Origin: Aureimonas jatrophae
GTDB lineage: Bacteria; Pseudomonadota; Alphaproteobacteria; Rhizobiales; Rhizobiaceae
Assembly: GCF_900104035.1 (NCBI RefSeq)
Contig: NZ_FNIT01000002.1
Location: forward strand, 496,001-560,000
Direction of reading: 5' to 3'
DNA: 64,000 nt
The notes beneath the pieces were generated by a model, which did no database searches, was not told the origin of the DNA, and saw only the letters and a program-made list of their open reading frames with translations. Below, one piece after another: positions 52,953-61,943 of the stretch. Position numbers and translations under genes: made by a program. Within the stretch, counting starts at the first letter, position 1, and each line of letters begins with the position of its first letter.

Positions 52953-53888
52953 ATGACTGTCGGACTGAACGAGCGGGCCAAGGGCGTCTACGTGATCGCG
53001 GTGACGCCGTTCACCGATACCGGCGAGGTGGACATCGCCTCGATCGACCGGATGGTGGACTTCTACGAGGAGGCCGGCGTCGACGGCCTGACCGTGCTCG
53101 GCCAGCTCGGCGAAGCGCCCAAGCTCACCGCCGCCGAGTCGCGCCAGGTGGTGGAGCGGGTGCTCGAGCGCCTCCAGGGTCGCCTGCCTGTCGTGGTGGG
53201 CGTGTCGGCGCCGGGTCTCGCCCCCATGCGCGAGCTGGCCGACGCGGTGATGGGGGCGGGCGCGGCCGGCGTCATGGTGCTGCCACCCTGGACGCTGCGC
53301 ACCGACGACCAGATCCACGGCTTCTACCGCTCGGTGGGCGAGGCGCTGGGCGACACGCCCTTCGTGCTGCAGGACTATCCGCTCACCACCAACGTCCAGA
53401 TCGCGCCCGGCGTCATCGAGCGCATCGTGCGCGACGTGCCGACTTGTGTGATGCTGAAGCACGAGGACTGGCCGGGTCTGGCCAAGATCGGCGCCCTGCG
53501 CGCCGCCTCCGATGCAGGCCGCATGCGCCGCATCTCGATCCTGTGCGGCAATGGCGGCCTGTTCCTGCCCGAGGAGATGGAGCGCGGCGCGGACGGCGCG
53601 ATGACCGGCTTCTGCTTCCCGGAGATGATGGTCGGCGTCTGCCGTCTGTTCGAGGCTGGCGAGCGCGAGGCGGCGCACCGCTTGTTTGCGGCCTATCTGC
53701 CGCTCGCGCGCTACGAGCAGCAGCAGGGGCTGGGCCTTGCCGTGCGCAAGTACGTGCTCGCCAAGCGCGGCGTGCTCGGCTCGGCCAAGCTGCGCGCGCC
53801 TGGACCGGCGCTCTCGACGGCCGACGTCGCCGACGTCGAGCGCCTTCTTGCCGCGCAGGAACGGCGTCTGGCCGAGATCGGCGCCTAG
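52953..53888 (+). CDS. DapA/N-acetylneuraminate-lyase family aldolase
   Basis: A 311-residue TIM-barrel lyase. ATG 52953 with GGAGGGG before it is clearly the start. Family features: VTPFTDTGEVDIASIDRMVD, the GQLGEAPKLT loop (a G-x-x-G-E), VLQDYPLTTNVQIAP with the catalytic Tyr, and CVMLKHEDWPGLAKI with the Schiff-base Lys. Family members split or form 2-keto acids such as dihydrodipicolinate, KDG, or N-acetylneuraminate. The Tyr and Lys motifs are intact, but the substrate cannot be stated; it is not the housekeeping dapA by its divergent GEAPKL loop. Convergent with the SDR gene; their stop codons share the palindrome CTAG. Confidence 0.85.
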   Translation: MTVGLNERAKGVYVIAVTPFTDTGEVDIASIDRMVDFYEEAGVDGLTVLGQLGEAPKLTAAESRQVVERVLERLQGRLPVVVGVSAPGLAPMRELADAVMGAGAAGVMVLPPWTLRTDDQIHGFYRSVGEALGDTPFVLQDYPLTTNVQIAPGVIERIVRDVPTCVMLKHEDWPGLAKIGALRAASDAGRMRRISILCGNGGLFLPEEMERGADGAMTGFCFPEMMVGVCRLFEAGEREAAHRLFAAYLPLARYEQQQGLGLAVRKYVLAKRGVLGSAKLRAPGPALSTADVADVERLLAAQERRLAEIGA

Positions 53889-54619
53889 GGCGCACCCGCC
53901 AGCTCCTGCGACATGGCCCAGGCGTCGAGCCTCTGCCCGCTGAGCCCCTGCGGGCGTTCAACCGAGAGATGGCGGAAGGCCGGCACGAGGCGCGCCGGCT
54001 CGACCCAGCGCTCTTTCATCTCGGGCGCGTAGTTGCGCTCCGACATGGGGGTATGCATCGGCATTCCGGGCGTGATCGTGACCGAGGCGATGCCGTGCGG
54101 CGCGCCGGCCTCGGCCATCGACTTCGAGAAGCCTTCCAACCCGTGCTTGGCGGCGCAATAGGCGGCCTCGTCGCCGAAGCCCATGATGCCGGAGCGCGAC
54201 GAGACGTAGACCAGCATGCCCCCGCCACGCCGCGCCATGCCGGGCCACACGGCCTGTGTCAGGAGAAAGGCGGCCTGGAGGCCGACATCGAGCGTGCGCC
54301 GAAAGCCCTCCAGCGTTTCACGCTCGAAGGCGATCGGGTTGAGGATCGCGGCGTTGTGGATCAGCGTGTCGATCTCGCCGACCGCGTCCCCGAACGCGCG
54401 CAGGGCGCACAGCGTGCTCTCGGCGTCCGAGAGGTCGGCCACCGCGAAGCGCGTCTCGGGTCCGCAGTCGCGCGCGACCGTCTCGAGACCCGTCGCGTCG
54501 CGGTCGATCAGAAGGAGCCGTGCACCGGCTTCGGCCAGATCGCGCGCGATCGCGGCGCCCAGCCCTTGTGCGGCGCCCGTCAGGAGAACCGTCTGCGGCT
54601 CGTGTCGGGTCGCGCTCAT
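53885..54619 (-). CDS. SDR-family oxidoreductase at the end of the ureide operon
   Basis: A 244-residue SDR: cofactor loop TGAAQGLGAAIARDLAEAGA, DRDA acidic end of the second strand (NAD+ preference), NAAILNP, VYVSSRSGIMGFGDEA and AYCAAKHGLEGFSKSM with the catalytic Tyr and Lys, then the TITPGMPMHTPM substrate loop. ATG 54619 overlaps the upstream stop by 4 nt; a longer frame start at 54646 is less likely. It is the last gene of the leftward operon and should oxidise or reduce a small hydroxy compound made in it. Confidence 0.87.
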   Translation of the reverse strand: MSATRHEPQTVLLTGAAQGLGAAIARDLAEAGARLLLIDRDATGLETVARDCGPETRFAVADLSDAESTLCALRAFGDAVGEIDTLIHNAAILNPIAFERETLEGFRRTLDVGLQAAFLLTQAVWPGMARRGGGMLVYVSSRSGIMGFGDEAAYCAAKHGLEGFSKSMAEAGAPHGIASVTITPGMPMHTPMSERNYAPEMKERWVEPARLVPAFRHLSVERPQGLSGQRLDAWAMSQELAGAP

Positions 54620-55692
54620 CGCGGCTCCTCGGCCAAGTCGATCCATCGCCGCTCACGGGTGGAGCGCTGGACGGCATCGAGAACGCGCTGGTTCGCCACG
54701 CCGTCCGCAAACGTCGCGCCCTCGCGCATCGGGCGGCCGTCGCGGATCGCCGATGTCAGCTCGCGCAGCGCCGCCACCACCGACACGTTCCAGATACCCT
54801 TGTTGAGACCGGGAAGCGCCGCGTCGGGGTCGTCCTGCGTCTCGTCCTGGAACGGCCCGCCGCCGCGCGAGACCAGAAGGCGCTCGGTCTCGTTGTCGAG
54901 CGTCGCCGTTCCGCGCGAGCCGAAGACCTCGGTCCGGTTGCCCATGTTGGACGCCGCGACGCCGCTCATGAAGACCTGCGCGAGCGCGCCGTTCGCCATT
55001 TCCAGCGTGAGATGGGCGAGGTCGTCGGCATCGGCCCGCCACGGCTCGCCCGTCCGCTTGTCGACCCGATCGGGAACGACGGTCAGCGCCTGGCCCACCA
55101 CGGAGCGCACGGGGCCGAGCCACCAGCGCAGGAGGTCGACCTGATGGGAGCCGTTGGCACCGAGCCGGCCGCCGCCATGGCTCTTCAGCGACCACCAGTC
55201 GTTCTTCGGCCGGCTGGCGGGATCGGCCCAGGACGAGCCGATGTTGCTGATATTGACGTGACGGATCTCGCCGAGCTCGCCCTCCCGGATGAGGCGGGCG
55301 AGGTGGCGCCGGTTGGGGTTGAAGCGCAGCTCGTGGTCGATCATGCCGAGCCGCCCGGCCGCCCGCTGCGCCGCCAGCATGGCTTCGGCCTCGCCGGCGT
55401 CCAGTGCGGTCGGCTTCTCGCACAGGACGTGGGCGCCGCGCGCCAGCGCTTCCAGCGTCATCGGCGCATGGAGGTCGGCGGGCGTGGCAATGAGCGCGAG
55501 GTCGAGCCGCTCCTCGGCCAGCATGGCGCACCAGTCGTCGGTCGCGCGGGGGATCGCGAAGGCCCGGGCGGCTTCCGTGGCGCTTTCCAGCCGGCCCGAC
55601 GCGATCGCGACGATCTCGGCGTCCTCGACGTGCCGGAGCGCGGGAAGATAGGCGGCGCGTGCGAAGCTCGCGCCGATGATGCCGATGCGCAT
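54616..55692 (-). CDS. Gfo/Idh/MocA-family oxidoreductase
   Basis: A 358-residue two-domain oxidoreductase. The N-terminal Rossmann part begins IGIIGASFARAAYLPALRHV; DLALIATPADLHAPMTLEAL and GAHVLCEKPTALDAGEAEAM carry the family's EKP motif with the catalytic Lys. The C-terminal domain has GGGRLGANGSHQVDLLRWWL with the conserved G-x3-D-x2-His-like site. These enzymes oxidise or isomerise sugars and inositols with NAD(P). It is 11 bases from the upstream permease and coupled to the SDR, so a sugar-like moiety is probably processed by this operon. Confidence 0.87.
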   Translation of the reverse strand: MRIGIIGASFARAAYLPALRHVEDAEIVAIASGRLESATEAARAFAIPRATDDWCAMLAEERLDLALIATPADLHAPMTLEALARGAHVLCEKPTALDAGEAEAMLAAQRAAGRLGMIDHELRFNPNRRHLARLIREGELGEIRHVNISNIGSSWADPASRPKNDWWSLKSHGGGRLGANGSHQVDLLRWWLGPVRSVVGQALTVVPDRVDKRTGEPWRADADDLAHLTLEMANGALAQVFMSGVAASNMGNRTEVFGSRGTATLDNETERLLVSRGGGPFQDETQDDPDAALPGLNKGIWNVSVVAALRELTSAIRDGRPMREGATFADGVANQRVLDAVQRSTRERRWIDLAEEPR

Positions 55693-55703
55693 GGGGTCTC
55701 CCG

Positions 55704-56648
55704 TCAGCCGGTGGTCTTGAGGCGGGGGTCGAGGAAGTCCCGCAACCAGTCGCCGAGGATGTTGAAGGACAGCACGGTCAGGACGATCGCCATGCCGGGA
55801 TAGAAGGCGAGCCACCACTTGTTGGCGAGAAGCTGGTCGCGGCTTTCCGCCAGCATCGAGCCCCAGGTGGGAACCGACGGCGGCACGCCGAGGCCGAGAA
55901 ACGACAGCCAGGCCTCCGACAGGATGACGCTTGCCACGTTGAACGAGGCGATCACCGTGAGCGGGGCGACGATGTTGGGCAGGATCGTGCGGAAGATCAC
56001 CGAGACCGTGCGGTCGCCGAGCGCGCGCGCCGCCTCGACATATTCCTTCTCGCGCAAGGACAGCGTCTGCGCCCGCACGATGCGGGCATAGGTCACCCAC
56101 TGCCCGATGCCGAGCACGATGATGATGTTGACGACGCCGGGGCCCAGCACCACGAGGAACATGATGGCGAGAAGGATGAACGGAAAGGCAAGCTGGATAT
56201 CGCCGAGCCGCATCACGACGTCGTCGACCCAGCCGCCGAAATAGCCCGCCAGCAGCCCCGCGACGGTGCCGATCGTGCCGCCCACCAGGATCGCGCAGAT
56301 GCCGACCAGCAGCGAGATGCGCGCGCCGTAGAGAAGCCGCGAAAGCACATCCCGGCCGAGCCCGTCGGTGCCCAGGAGATAGGTGCCGCCGCGCCGGGCC
56401 TCGGTCATCGGGTCGGCCAGGCGCAGCATGATGTTCTGGCGGTTCGGGTCGAAGGGCGAGACCTGCGGCCCGAACACGGCGGCGAAGACCACCACGGCGA
56501 GGATCGCGACGGCGACCAGCGGCCAGCGGGCGCCGACCATGGAGCGCACGGCACGCCGCAGCGCCTGCCGGCGCGTCGGCGGGGGCAGGAGCGAGGGGGC
56601 GGGCGCCTGCGCCTCGATGGTCGCCGGAGGAAGGGCCTCGACGGTCAT
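55704..56648 (-). CDS. Peptide-type ABC transporter permease (DppC type), second system
   Basis: A 314-residue DppC/OppC-class permease. A proline-rich N-terminal segment is followed by the first helix (PLVAVAILAVVVFAAVFGPQ), the class-specific YLLGTDGLGRDVLSRLLYGA, and the EAA loop YVEAARALGDRTVSVIFRTI. It ends FNILGDWLRDFLDPRLKTTG, usual for the class. It forms the channel with the DppB protein encoded 13 bases upstream. Confidence 0.92.
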   Translation of the reverse strand: MTVEALPPATIEAQAPAPSLLPPPTRRQALRRAVRSMVGARWPLVAVAILAVVVFAAVFGPQVSPFDPNRQNIMLRLADPMTEARRGGTYLLGTDGLGRDVLSRLLYGARISLLVGICAILVGGTIGTVAGLLAGYFGGWVDDVVMRLGDIQLAFPFILLAIMFLVVLGPGVVNIIIVLGIGQWVTYARIVRAQTLSLREKEYVEAARALGDRTVSVIFRTILPNIVAPLTVIASFNVASVILSEAWLSFLGLGVPPSVPTWGSMLAESRDQLLANKWWLAFYPGMAIVLTVLSFNILGDWLRDFLDPRLKTTG

Positions 56649-56661
56649 GGTGCGAACCCCT

Positions 56662-57636
56662 TCACAGTTTCACGCGCGGGTCGATGCGGGCGTAGACGAG
56701 GTCCACCACGAGGTTCAGCGTGATGAACACCAGGGCCAGCACGATCACGGCCGCCTGGACCACGGGAATGTCGCGCTGGTTGATGGCGTTGAAGATGAGC
56801 CGCCCGATGCCGGGCCAGGAGAAGACCATCTCCACGACGACCACGCCGCCGAGAAGAAAGCCGAACTCGAGGCCCACCATGGTGACCACCGGCAGCCAGG
56901 CGTTGCGCAAGGCGTGATGCACCACGACGCGCCATTCCGAGAGGCCCTTGGAGCGGGCGGTACGCACGAAATCCTGGCCGAGCACCTCCAGCATGGAGGA
57001 GCGAACGAGCCGAGCGTTGCGCGACAGCGAGTAGAAGCCCACCGCCACGCCCGGCATGACGAGGTAGTAGAGCGCCTGCGGCAGCTGCCGGAAGGCCTCG
57101 ACGACATGTCCCTCCAGAAGCGGCATCAGGAAGGGCACGTGGCCCGAGATCGGGAACCAGCGCAGCTGGAGGCCGAGGATCATGATCATCATGATGCCGA
57201 GCCAGAAGGAGGGAATGGACTGGCCGAGCATGCCGAGCGTCATGATCGAGCCGTCCACCGAGGTGCCGCGATTGAGCGCGGCGAAGACGCCGAGCGGGAT
57301 GGCGAGCCCGATCGCGAAGAGCATCGCGAAGAGCGTCAGCTCGATCGTGGCGGGCAGCGCTTCCAGCACCGGCTCGATCGCCGGGCGCTTGAAGGCGAGC
57401 GAGGTGCCGAAGTCGCCCTGCACAAGGCGCCCGACGAAGGACAGGTACTGCTCGGGCAGCGGGCGGTCGAAGCCGAGCGCGGCGCGGGTCTGCTGGATCT
57501 CCGCCTCGCTCGCCCGCTCCGAGACGTAGAGATAGGTCGGGTCGCCGCCGATCTGGAGCGCCACGAAGGTGATCGCGGTGACGCCCACGATCACGATCAG
57601 GCTCTGGAGAAGGCGGCGAAGGAGGAAGGTGCCCAT
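56662..57636 (-). CDS. Peptide-type ABC transporter permease (DppB type), second system
   Basis: A 324-residue DppB/OppB-class permease: FLLRRLLQSLIVIVGVTAIT at the start, FDRPLPEQYLSFVGRLVQGD in the periplasmic region, and DFVRTARSKGLSEWRVVVHH as the EAA loop. Its end (VFITLNLVVDLVYARIDPRV) is also usual. No DppD or DppF ATPase gene occurs in this operon within the window; they may lie beyond the right edge, or ATPases may be shared. Confidence 0.92.
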   Translation of the reverse strand: MGTFLLRRLLQSLIVIVGVTAITFVALQIGGDPTYLYVSERASEAEIQQTRAALGFDRPLPEQYLSFVGRLVQGDFGTSLAFKRPAIEPVLEALPATIELTLFAMLFAIGLAIPLGVFAALNRGTSVDGSIMTLGMLGQSIPSFWLGIMMIMILGLQLRWFPISGHVPFLMPLLEGHVVEAFRQLPQALYYLVMPGVAVGFYSLSRNARLVRSSMLEVLGQDFVRTARSKGLSEWRVVVHHALRNAWLPVVTMVGLEFGFLLGGVVVVEMVFSWPGIGRLIFNAINQRDIPVVQAAVIVLALVFITLNLVVDLVYARIDPRVKL

Positions 57637-57667
57637 CAGACCCGTCCCTCATGGCGAGGGGCGACCC

Positions 57668-59215
57668 TCACGGAGCCAGCCTCGCCTCGAAGAGGTCGAT
57701 CTCCTCGTCGCGCCGGGGCTGCCAGCTGATGCGGTGCGACACGCCGTAGAAGTCCGGCTGGAAGTAGAGCTGCAGCCAGGGTCCCTCCTCGTAGAAGAGC
57801 TTCAGCAGGCGGTTGATGGCCGGGCGCGCCGCCTCCACCGTATCGGCCTCCAGCGCGACCTTCCAGTCGGCGTACCAGCGCGGATCGTTCCAGCTCTGGT
57901 AGTTGGTCGTGGCGTCGGGGGTCGCAAAAAGGCTCATGTCGTAGAGCGGGTTCCAGGTGACGCCGCCCTGGCCGAGGAAGAAGAGCGGCGCCATCTTCTT
58001 GGCGCGCAGCAGGGGCGAGTAGACCGAGGCCCATTCCAGGAGTTCCACATCGGTCTCGACGCCGATGTCGGTGAGGTACTGGCCGATCGCCTGCACGACG
58101 TTGGCGTCGTTGAGATAGCGTCCGCGCGGACCCTGAAGCGTGGTGCGGAAGCGCACGCCATCGGCGCCCCTGGGATAGCCGGCCTCGTCGAGGAGCTTTT
58201 CCGCCATGTCCGGGTCGTAGGGCACGGGCTGGAGCGTCGGATCGTCGTTGGGCGGGTTCACGAGGCTCGTCGCGCGGCGGCACTCGGTGCCGAGCAACTG
58301 CGTGCAGATGCCCGGAACGTCCACGGCGTATTGCAGGGCCCAGCGGACCTTGGGGTCCTGGATCTCCCGGCCGCCCGGCAGGCTCTTCGCCGCCTCCGAC
58401 AGGTTGAAGCCGACCTGCATGCGCCGCGTGCCGTTGACCTTCGCGACGCTCGCCGTGCCCGAGCCGTCGATCGCGCCGATCTGGTCGGGCGCGACGTTGG
58501 TGATGAGGTCGACGTTGCCGGCGATCAGCTCGGCGGTGCGCGTCGAGGCCTCGGGGATGATGCGCCAGACGATCTTCGAGAAGTTCGCCGGCTCCTGGCG
58601 CTTCTCCAGCACGATCTGCGAGCCGCGATCCCAGCGCGCGAGGCGATAGGAGCCCGAGGCGACGGGGCGGATCGCCGCCTCGTCGAGCGTCATCTTTTCG
58701 TAGCTGTCGCGGCAGTGGACGTAGACCTGCGCCATCATGCCGAGCGCGAGCGTCGTCTTGGCGGCGAGGTTGATGCGCACGCGTCGCTCGTCCAGCGCCT
58801 CGGCCGACCGGAAGCCGAGCGTCGTGTAGACGAAGCCGGCGGAGTTGCCGGTGAAGTTTTTGGACTTGTCGGCCGGCCGGTTGAACGAATAGGCGACGTC
58901 GTCCGCCGTCAGCGGCTCGCCGTCCTCGCAGGTTAGGCCGGGCTTGATCGTGAACGTGTAGGCGCGCCCGTCCGCGCTGACCTCGGTGGACTCGGCGAGA
59001 TAGGGCTTGATCTCGCCCTCGAAGTTCACGGTGAAGAGCGTCGCGAAGATGTGCTTGGCGATGTTGGCGTTGTCGCGCGAGGAGATCTGCGCGGGATCGA
59101 ACGAGGAGGCATCGGCCGACAGGCCGACCACCAGCGTGTCGTCGGGCGGGGCTGCGAAAACGGGCGCCGCCAGGAGGGGGAGGAACAGAAGGGATGCGGG
59201 AAGAAGGCTGCGCAC
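57668..59215 (-). CDS. Extracellular solute-binding protein, peptide family, copy 2
   Basis: About 515 residues starting at GTG 59215, chosen because AAGGA lies nine bases upstream and the signal peptide (SLLPASLLFLPLLAAPVFA) begins at once; a TTG at 59224 is too close to that ribosome site. Mature parts: SADASSFDPAQISSRDNANI, DDVAYSFNRPADKSKNF and YPYDPDMAEKLLDEAGYPRG-like segments. It is a close paralogue of the protein encoded at 59304-60863 and lies 88 bases after it, so the two arose by tandem duplication and probably bind related ligands for the same permease. Confidence 0.9.
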   Translation of the reverse strand: MRSLLPASLLFLPLLAAPVFAAPPDDTLVVGLSADASSFDPAQISSRDNANIAKHIFATLFTVNFEGEIKPYLAESTEVSADGRAYTFTIKPGLTCEDGEPLTADDVAYSFNRPADKSKNFTGNSAGFVYTTLGFRSAEALDERRVRINLAAKTTLALGMMAQVYVHCRDSYEKMTLDEAAIRPVASGSYRLARWDRGSQIVLEKRQEPANFSKIVWRIIPEASTRTAELIAGNVDLITNVAPDQIGAIDGSGTASVAKVNGTRRMQVGFNLSEAAKSLPGGREIQDPKVRWALQYAVDVPGICTQLLGTECRRATSLVNPPNDDPTLQPVPYDPDMAEKLLDEAGYPRGADGVRFRTTLQGPRGRYLNDANVVQAIGQYLTDIGVETDVELLEWASVYSPLLRAKKMAPLFFLGQGGVTWNPLYDMSLFATPDATTNYQSWNDPRWYADWKVALEADTVEAARPAINRLLKLFYEEGPWLQLYFQPDFYGVSHRISWQPRRDEEIDLFEARLAP

Positions 59216-59224
59216 GGTCGTCAA

Positions 59225-59229
59225 TCCTT
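59225..59229 (-). promoter_or_regulatory. Ribosome-binding site that fixes the start of binding protein copy 2
   Basis: AAGGA on the minus strand, nine bases upstream of GTG 59215 and directly abutting the alternative TTG 59224, so it supports the GTG start. Confidence 0.65.
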
Positions 59230-59303
59230 GGTCAGAAGGGGTCGAGACGTCTGCTGGTCGAACCGCGCGGGGGACCTCCCCATCCCCCGCGCGGACAGGA
59301 TGG

Positions 59304-60863
59304 CTACTTCGCGAGGCCGACGTCGAAGAGGTAGAGCTTCTCGTCGCGCCGCGGCGTGAAGTCGACGCGCTTGGAAACGCCGTAGAAGTCGGGCTGGAAG
59401 TAGAGAAGCAGCCAGGGGCCGTCGTCGTAGAAGACCTTGAGCATGCGATCGATGATCGGGCGCCGCTCCTCGTCGGTCTTGGCGGCGGCGATCTCGGGCC
59501 AACCCGAGTACCAGCGCGGATCCGACCAGTTCGTGTAGTTCGTGCCCGACTCCGGCGTCGCGAGGTCGGTCATGTCGTAGAGCGGGCTCCAGGTTCCACC
59601 GCCAGAGCCGAGCAGGAAGAGCGGGCCGGCGTCGTGCTTGGAGATCAGAGGCACGTAGACCGAGGCCCATTCCATGAGCTCGACCTCGGTCTTGACGCCG
59701 ATGTCGCTGAGATACTGGCCGATCGCGAGCGCGACGTTCGCGTCGTTGAGGTAGCGGCCGCGCGGCGCCTGGAACTTCAGCTCGAAGCGCGTGCCGTCGG
59801 CCCCCCTGGGATAGCCGGCCTCGTCCAGCATCTTCTCGGCCGTGTCGGGGTCGTAGGGGTAGGGCGTCAGCGACTTGTTGTCGTTGGGCGGGTTCACGAG
59901 GCCGGTAGCGCGCGTGCACTCGAAGTTCAGAAGCTGCTGGCAGATCGCCGGCACGTCGATCGCGTATTGCAGGGCGCGGCGCACCTCCGGCTTCTGCACG
60001 GCGGCGCCGCCCGGCGTCGAGGCGAAGTCGGCGCGCTGGTTGAAGCCGGCATAGATGCGGCGCGTGCCCTGGACCTTCTTGACCTCGGCGGCGCCTGAGG
60101 CGTCGATGGCGCCGATCTGGTCGGGCGCGACGTTGGTAATGATGTCGACGTTTCCGGCGATCAACTCGGCCGAACGGGTCGAGGCTTCGGGGATGATGCG
60201 CCAGGTGATGGTCTTGAACTTCGCCTCGCCGTCCTTCCAGCGCTCCAGCTTCACCTGGCTGCCGCGATCCCAGGCCGCGAGGCGATACGGGCCGGAGGCG
60301 ACGGGCTTGGCCGCGGCGTCGGCCAGACTCATCTTCTCGTAGCTATCCTTGCAGTGGATGAAGACCTCGGAGATCAGGCCGAAGGACACCGGGTTCTTCG
60401 TGCCGATGTTGATCTTCACCTCGCTGTCGGAGACCGCTTCCGCGCTCTTGAAGTCGATCGAGGTGAACACGAAGCCCGGCGTGTTGCCGGTGAAGGCGTT
60501 CTTCGGGTCGGCCGCCCGGTTGAAGGAATAGGCCGCATCCCCGGCCGTCAGCGCCTCGCCGTCCTCGCAGGTGAGCCCGGACTTCAGCTTGTAGGTGTAG
60601 GACAGGCCGTCCGGCGCCTCGGTATAGGATTCGGCCATCTGCGGCACGATCTGGCCTTCGGGATCGACCTCGTAGAGCGTCCCGAAGATGTGCTTGGCGA
60701 TGTTGGAGTTGTCGCGCGAGGAGATCGCCGCCGGGTCGAAGGTCGAGGCGTCGGCCGAGATGCCGACGATGATCGTGTCTTCGGGGGGCGCGGCTCTGGC
60801 GCCCGGCGGCGCAACCAGGGCGCCTGCAGCGAGCGCTGCCAGGAGGAGACGGCGGGAGGTCAT
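59304..60863 (-). CDS. Extracellular solute-binding protein, peptide family, copy 1
   Basis: A 519-residue SBP_bac_5 protein with a signal peptide (RRLLLAALAAGALVAPPGAR, cleavage after ARA). Conserved stretches: ISADASTFDPAAISSRDNSN, GDAAYSFNRAADPKNAFTG, GPYRLAAWDRGSQVKLERW and RGRYLNDANVALAIGQYLSD. Several of these are repeated almost word for word in copy 2. It acts in the periplasm as receptor for the DppBC-type channel encoded downstream. In an operon with puuE and allA, a ureide, purine-derived compound or N-carbamoyl derivative is a plausible ligand. Confidence 0.9.
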   Translation of the reverse strand: MTSRRLLLAALAAGALVAPPGARAAPPEDTIIVGISADASTFDPAAISSRDNSNIAKHIFGTLYEVDPEGQIVPQMAESYTEAPDGLSYTYKLKSGLTCEDGEALTAGDAAYSFNRAADPKNAFTGNTPGFVFTSIDFKSAEAVSDSEVKINIGTKNPVSFGLISEVFIHCKDSYEKMSLADAAAKPVASGPYRLAAWDRGSQVKLERWKDGEAKFKTITWRIIPEASTRSAELIAGNVDIITNVAPDQIGAIDASGAAEVKKVQGTRRIYAGFNQRADFASTPGGAAVQKPEVRRALQYAIDVPAICQQLLNFECTRATGLVNPPNDNKSLTPYPYDPDTAEKMLDEAGYPRGADGTRFELKFQAPRGRYLNDANVALAIGQYLSDIGVKTEVELMEWASVYVPLISKHDAGPLFLLGSGGGTWSPLYDMTDLATPESGTNYTNWSDPRWYSGWPEIAAAKTDEERRPIIDRMLKVFYDDGPWLLLYFQPDFYGVSKRVDFTPRRDEKLYLFDVGLAK

Positions 60864-60878
60864 GATCGGCGTCCTTTC

Positions 60879-61943
60879 TCAAGCTGTCGGGTTGGCATGG
60901 GGCATGCGGTCGGCCACCGGCGGGAGGAGCCGGGGATCGTCCATCGGGATCGCCTGTCCGCTCCGCGAGGACAGGATGCAGGCTTCCACCATGCGCAGCG
61001 AGCGCAGGTGGTCGGCGCCCGAACAGGGCAGCGCGGTCTCGCCGGCGAGCGCGCGGCGAAAGGCGATGAGAAGGGCCGCCGCGTCGTCGATCCACTGCCG
61101 GTAGGGGGGCAGGGGAACCGCGGTTTCGCGCTCGTCGTCGCGCCGCGCGAAGCTGAGCTCGCCGAACTGGTCGCGCTGGAGCACGACGCCCCGCTCGCAT
61201 TCGTGGCGCCACTCGAAGGCGGGGCGGCGCCAGTTCGCGGCCCAGGTGCCCTGGTAGTTCACCTCGATCCCGTTCCCGAAGGTGACCAGCGCCGAGACGT
61301 TGGCGTCGTCGCGGTACATCGACCAGGGCGGGTTGAAGGTGCGGGCATAGATGCGCACCGGCTCCGCGCCGTAAACGTGGCGCAGAAGGTCGAGATGGTG
61401 GATCGACTGCTCCCACAGCATGGGCTGCGCCATCTCGAGCGGGTACTTGTTGAGATGGGCCTGGTGGCCGTCGCGCCAGCGCTCGTAGGTGAAGCGCGAG
61501 AAGGCCGGCCGGCCCACCTCGGACGCGAAGAGCCGACGCGTGGCTTCCGTCACCGCGAGAAAGCGGAAGTTCAGCCCGACCATCAGCGGCACGCCCGCCG
61601 CCTCGGCCGTCGCCACGTGCCGCGCGGCCTCCGCCAGCGTGTCGGCGAGCGGCTTCTCGGCCAGGATCGCAAGACCGGCGCGGCAGGCGGCCTCGATCTG
61701 CGCCGCGCGTCCGCCGGGCGGGGTCGCGAGCAGCACCGCGTCGGCCTCGATACCGGCGATCTCGTCCAGCGAGGCGAGAAGCGCAGCACCCGGGCAGCGG
61801 GCACCCGCCGCCTCCCGCCGCTCGGCAACCGGGTCCATCAGGGCGACGACGCACGCCTCAGGGTCGGCCTCGATGACGTCGAGCCAGTAGCGCGAGCGCG
61901 CGCCGAGGCCGACGAGGACGATGCGAAGGACCCCTCCGGTCAT
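60879..61943 (-). CDS. Gfo/Idh/MocA-family oxidoreductase
   Basis: A 354-residue member: IVLVGLGARSRYWLDVIEAD as nucleotide-binding start, DAVLLATPPGGRAAQIEAAC, GLAILAEKPLADTLAEAARH with the EKP motif, and QSIHHLDLLRHVYGAEPVRI with conserved Asp/His. It is 15 bases upstream of the first binding-protein gene and coupled by a 4-nt overlap to the epimerase gene. Only modestly similar to the other Gfo/Idh protein of this operon, so the two may catalyse successive steps, as in inositol or rare-sugar pathways. Confidence 0.87.
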   Translation of the reverse strand: MTGGVLRIVLVGLGARSRYWLDVIEADPEACVVALMDPVAERREAAGARCPGAALLASLDEIAGIEADAVLLATPPGGRAAQIEAACRAGLAILAEKPLADTLAEAARHVATAEAAGVPLMVGLNFRFLAVTEATRRLFASEVGRPAFSRFTYERWRDGHQAHLNKYPLEMAQPMLWEQSIHHLDLLRHVYGAEPVRIYARTFNPPWSMYRDDANVSALVTFGNGIEVNYQGTWAANWRRPAFEWRHECERGVVLQRDQFGELSFARRDDERETAVPLPPYRQWIDDAAALLIAFRRALAGETALPCSGADHLRSLRMVEACILSSRSGQAIPMDDPRLLPPVADRMPHANPTA

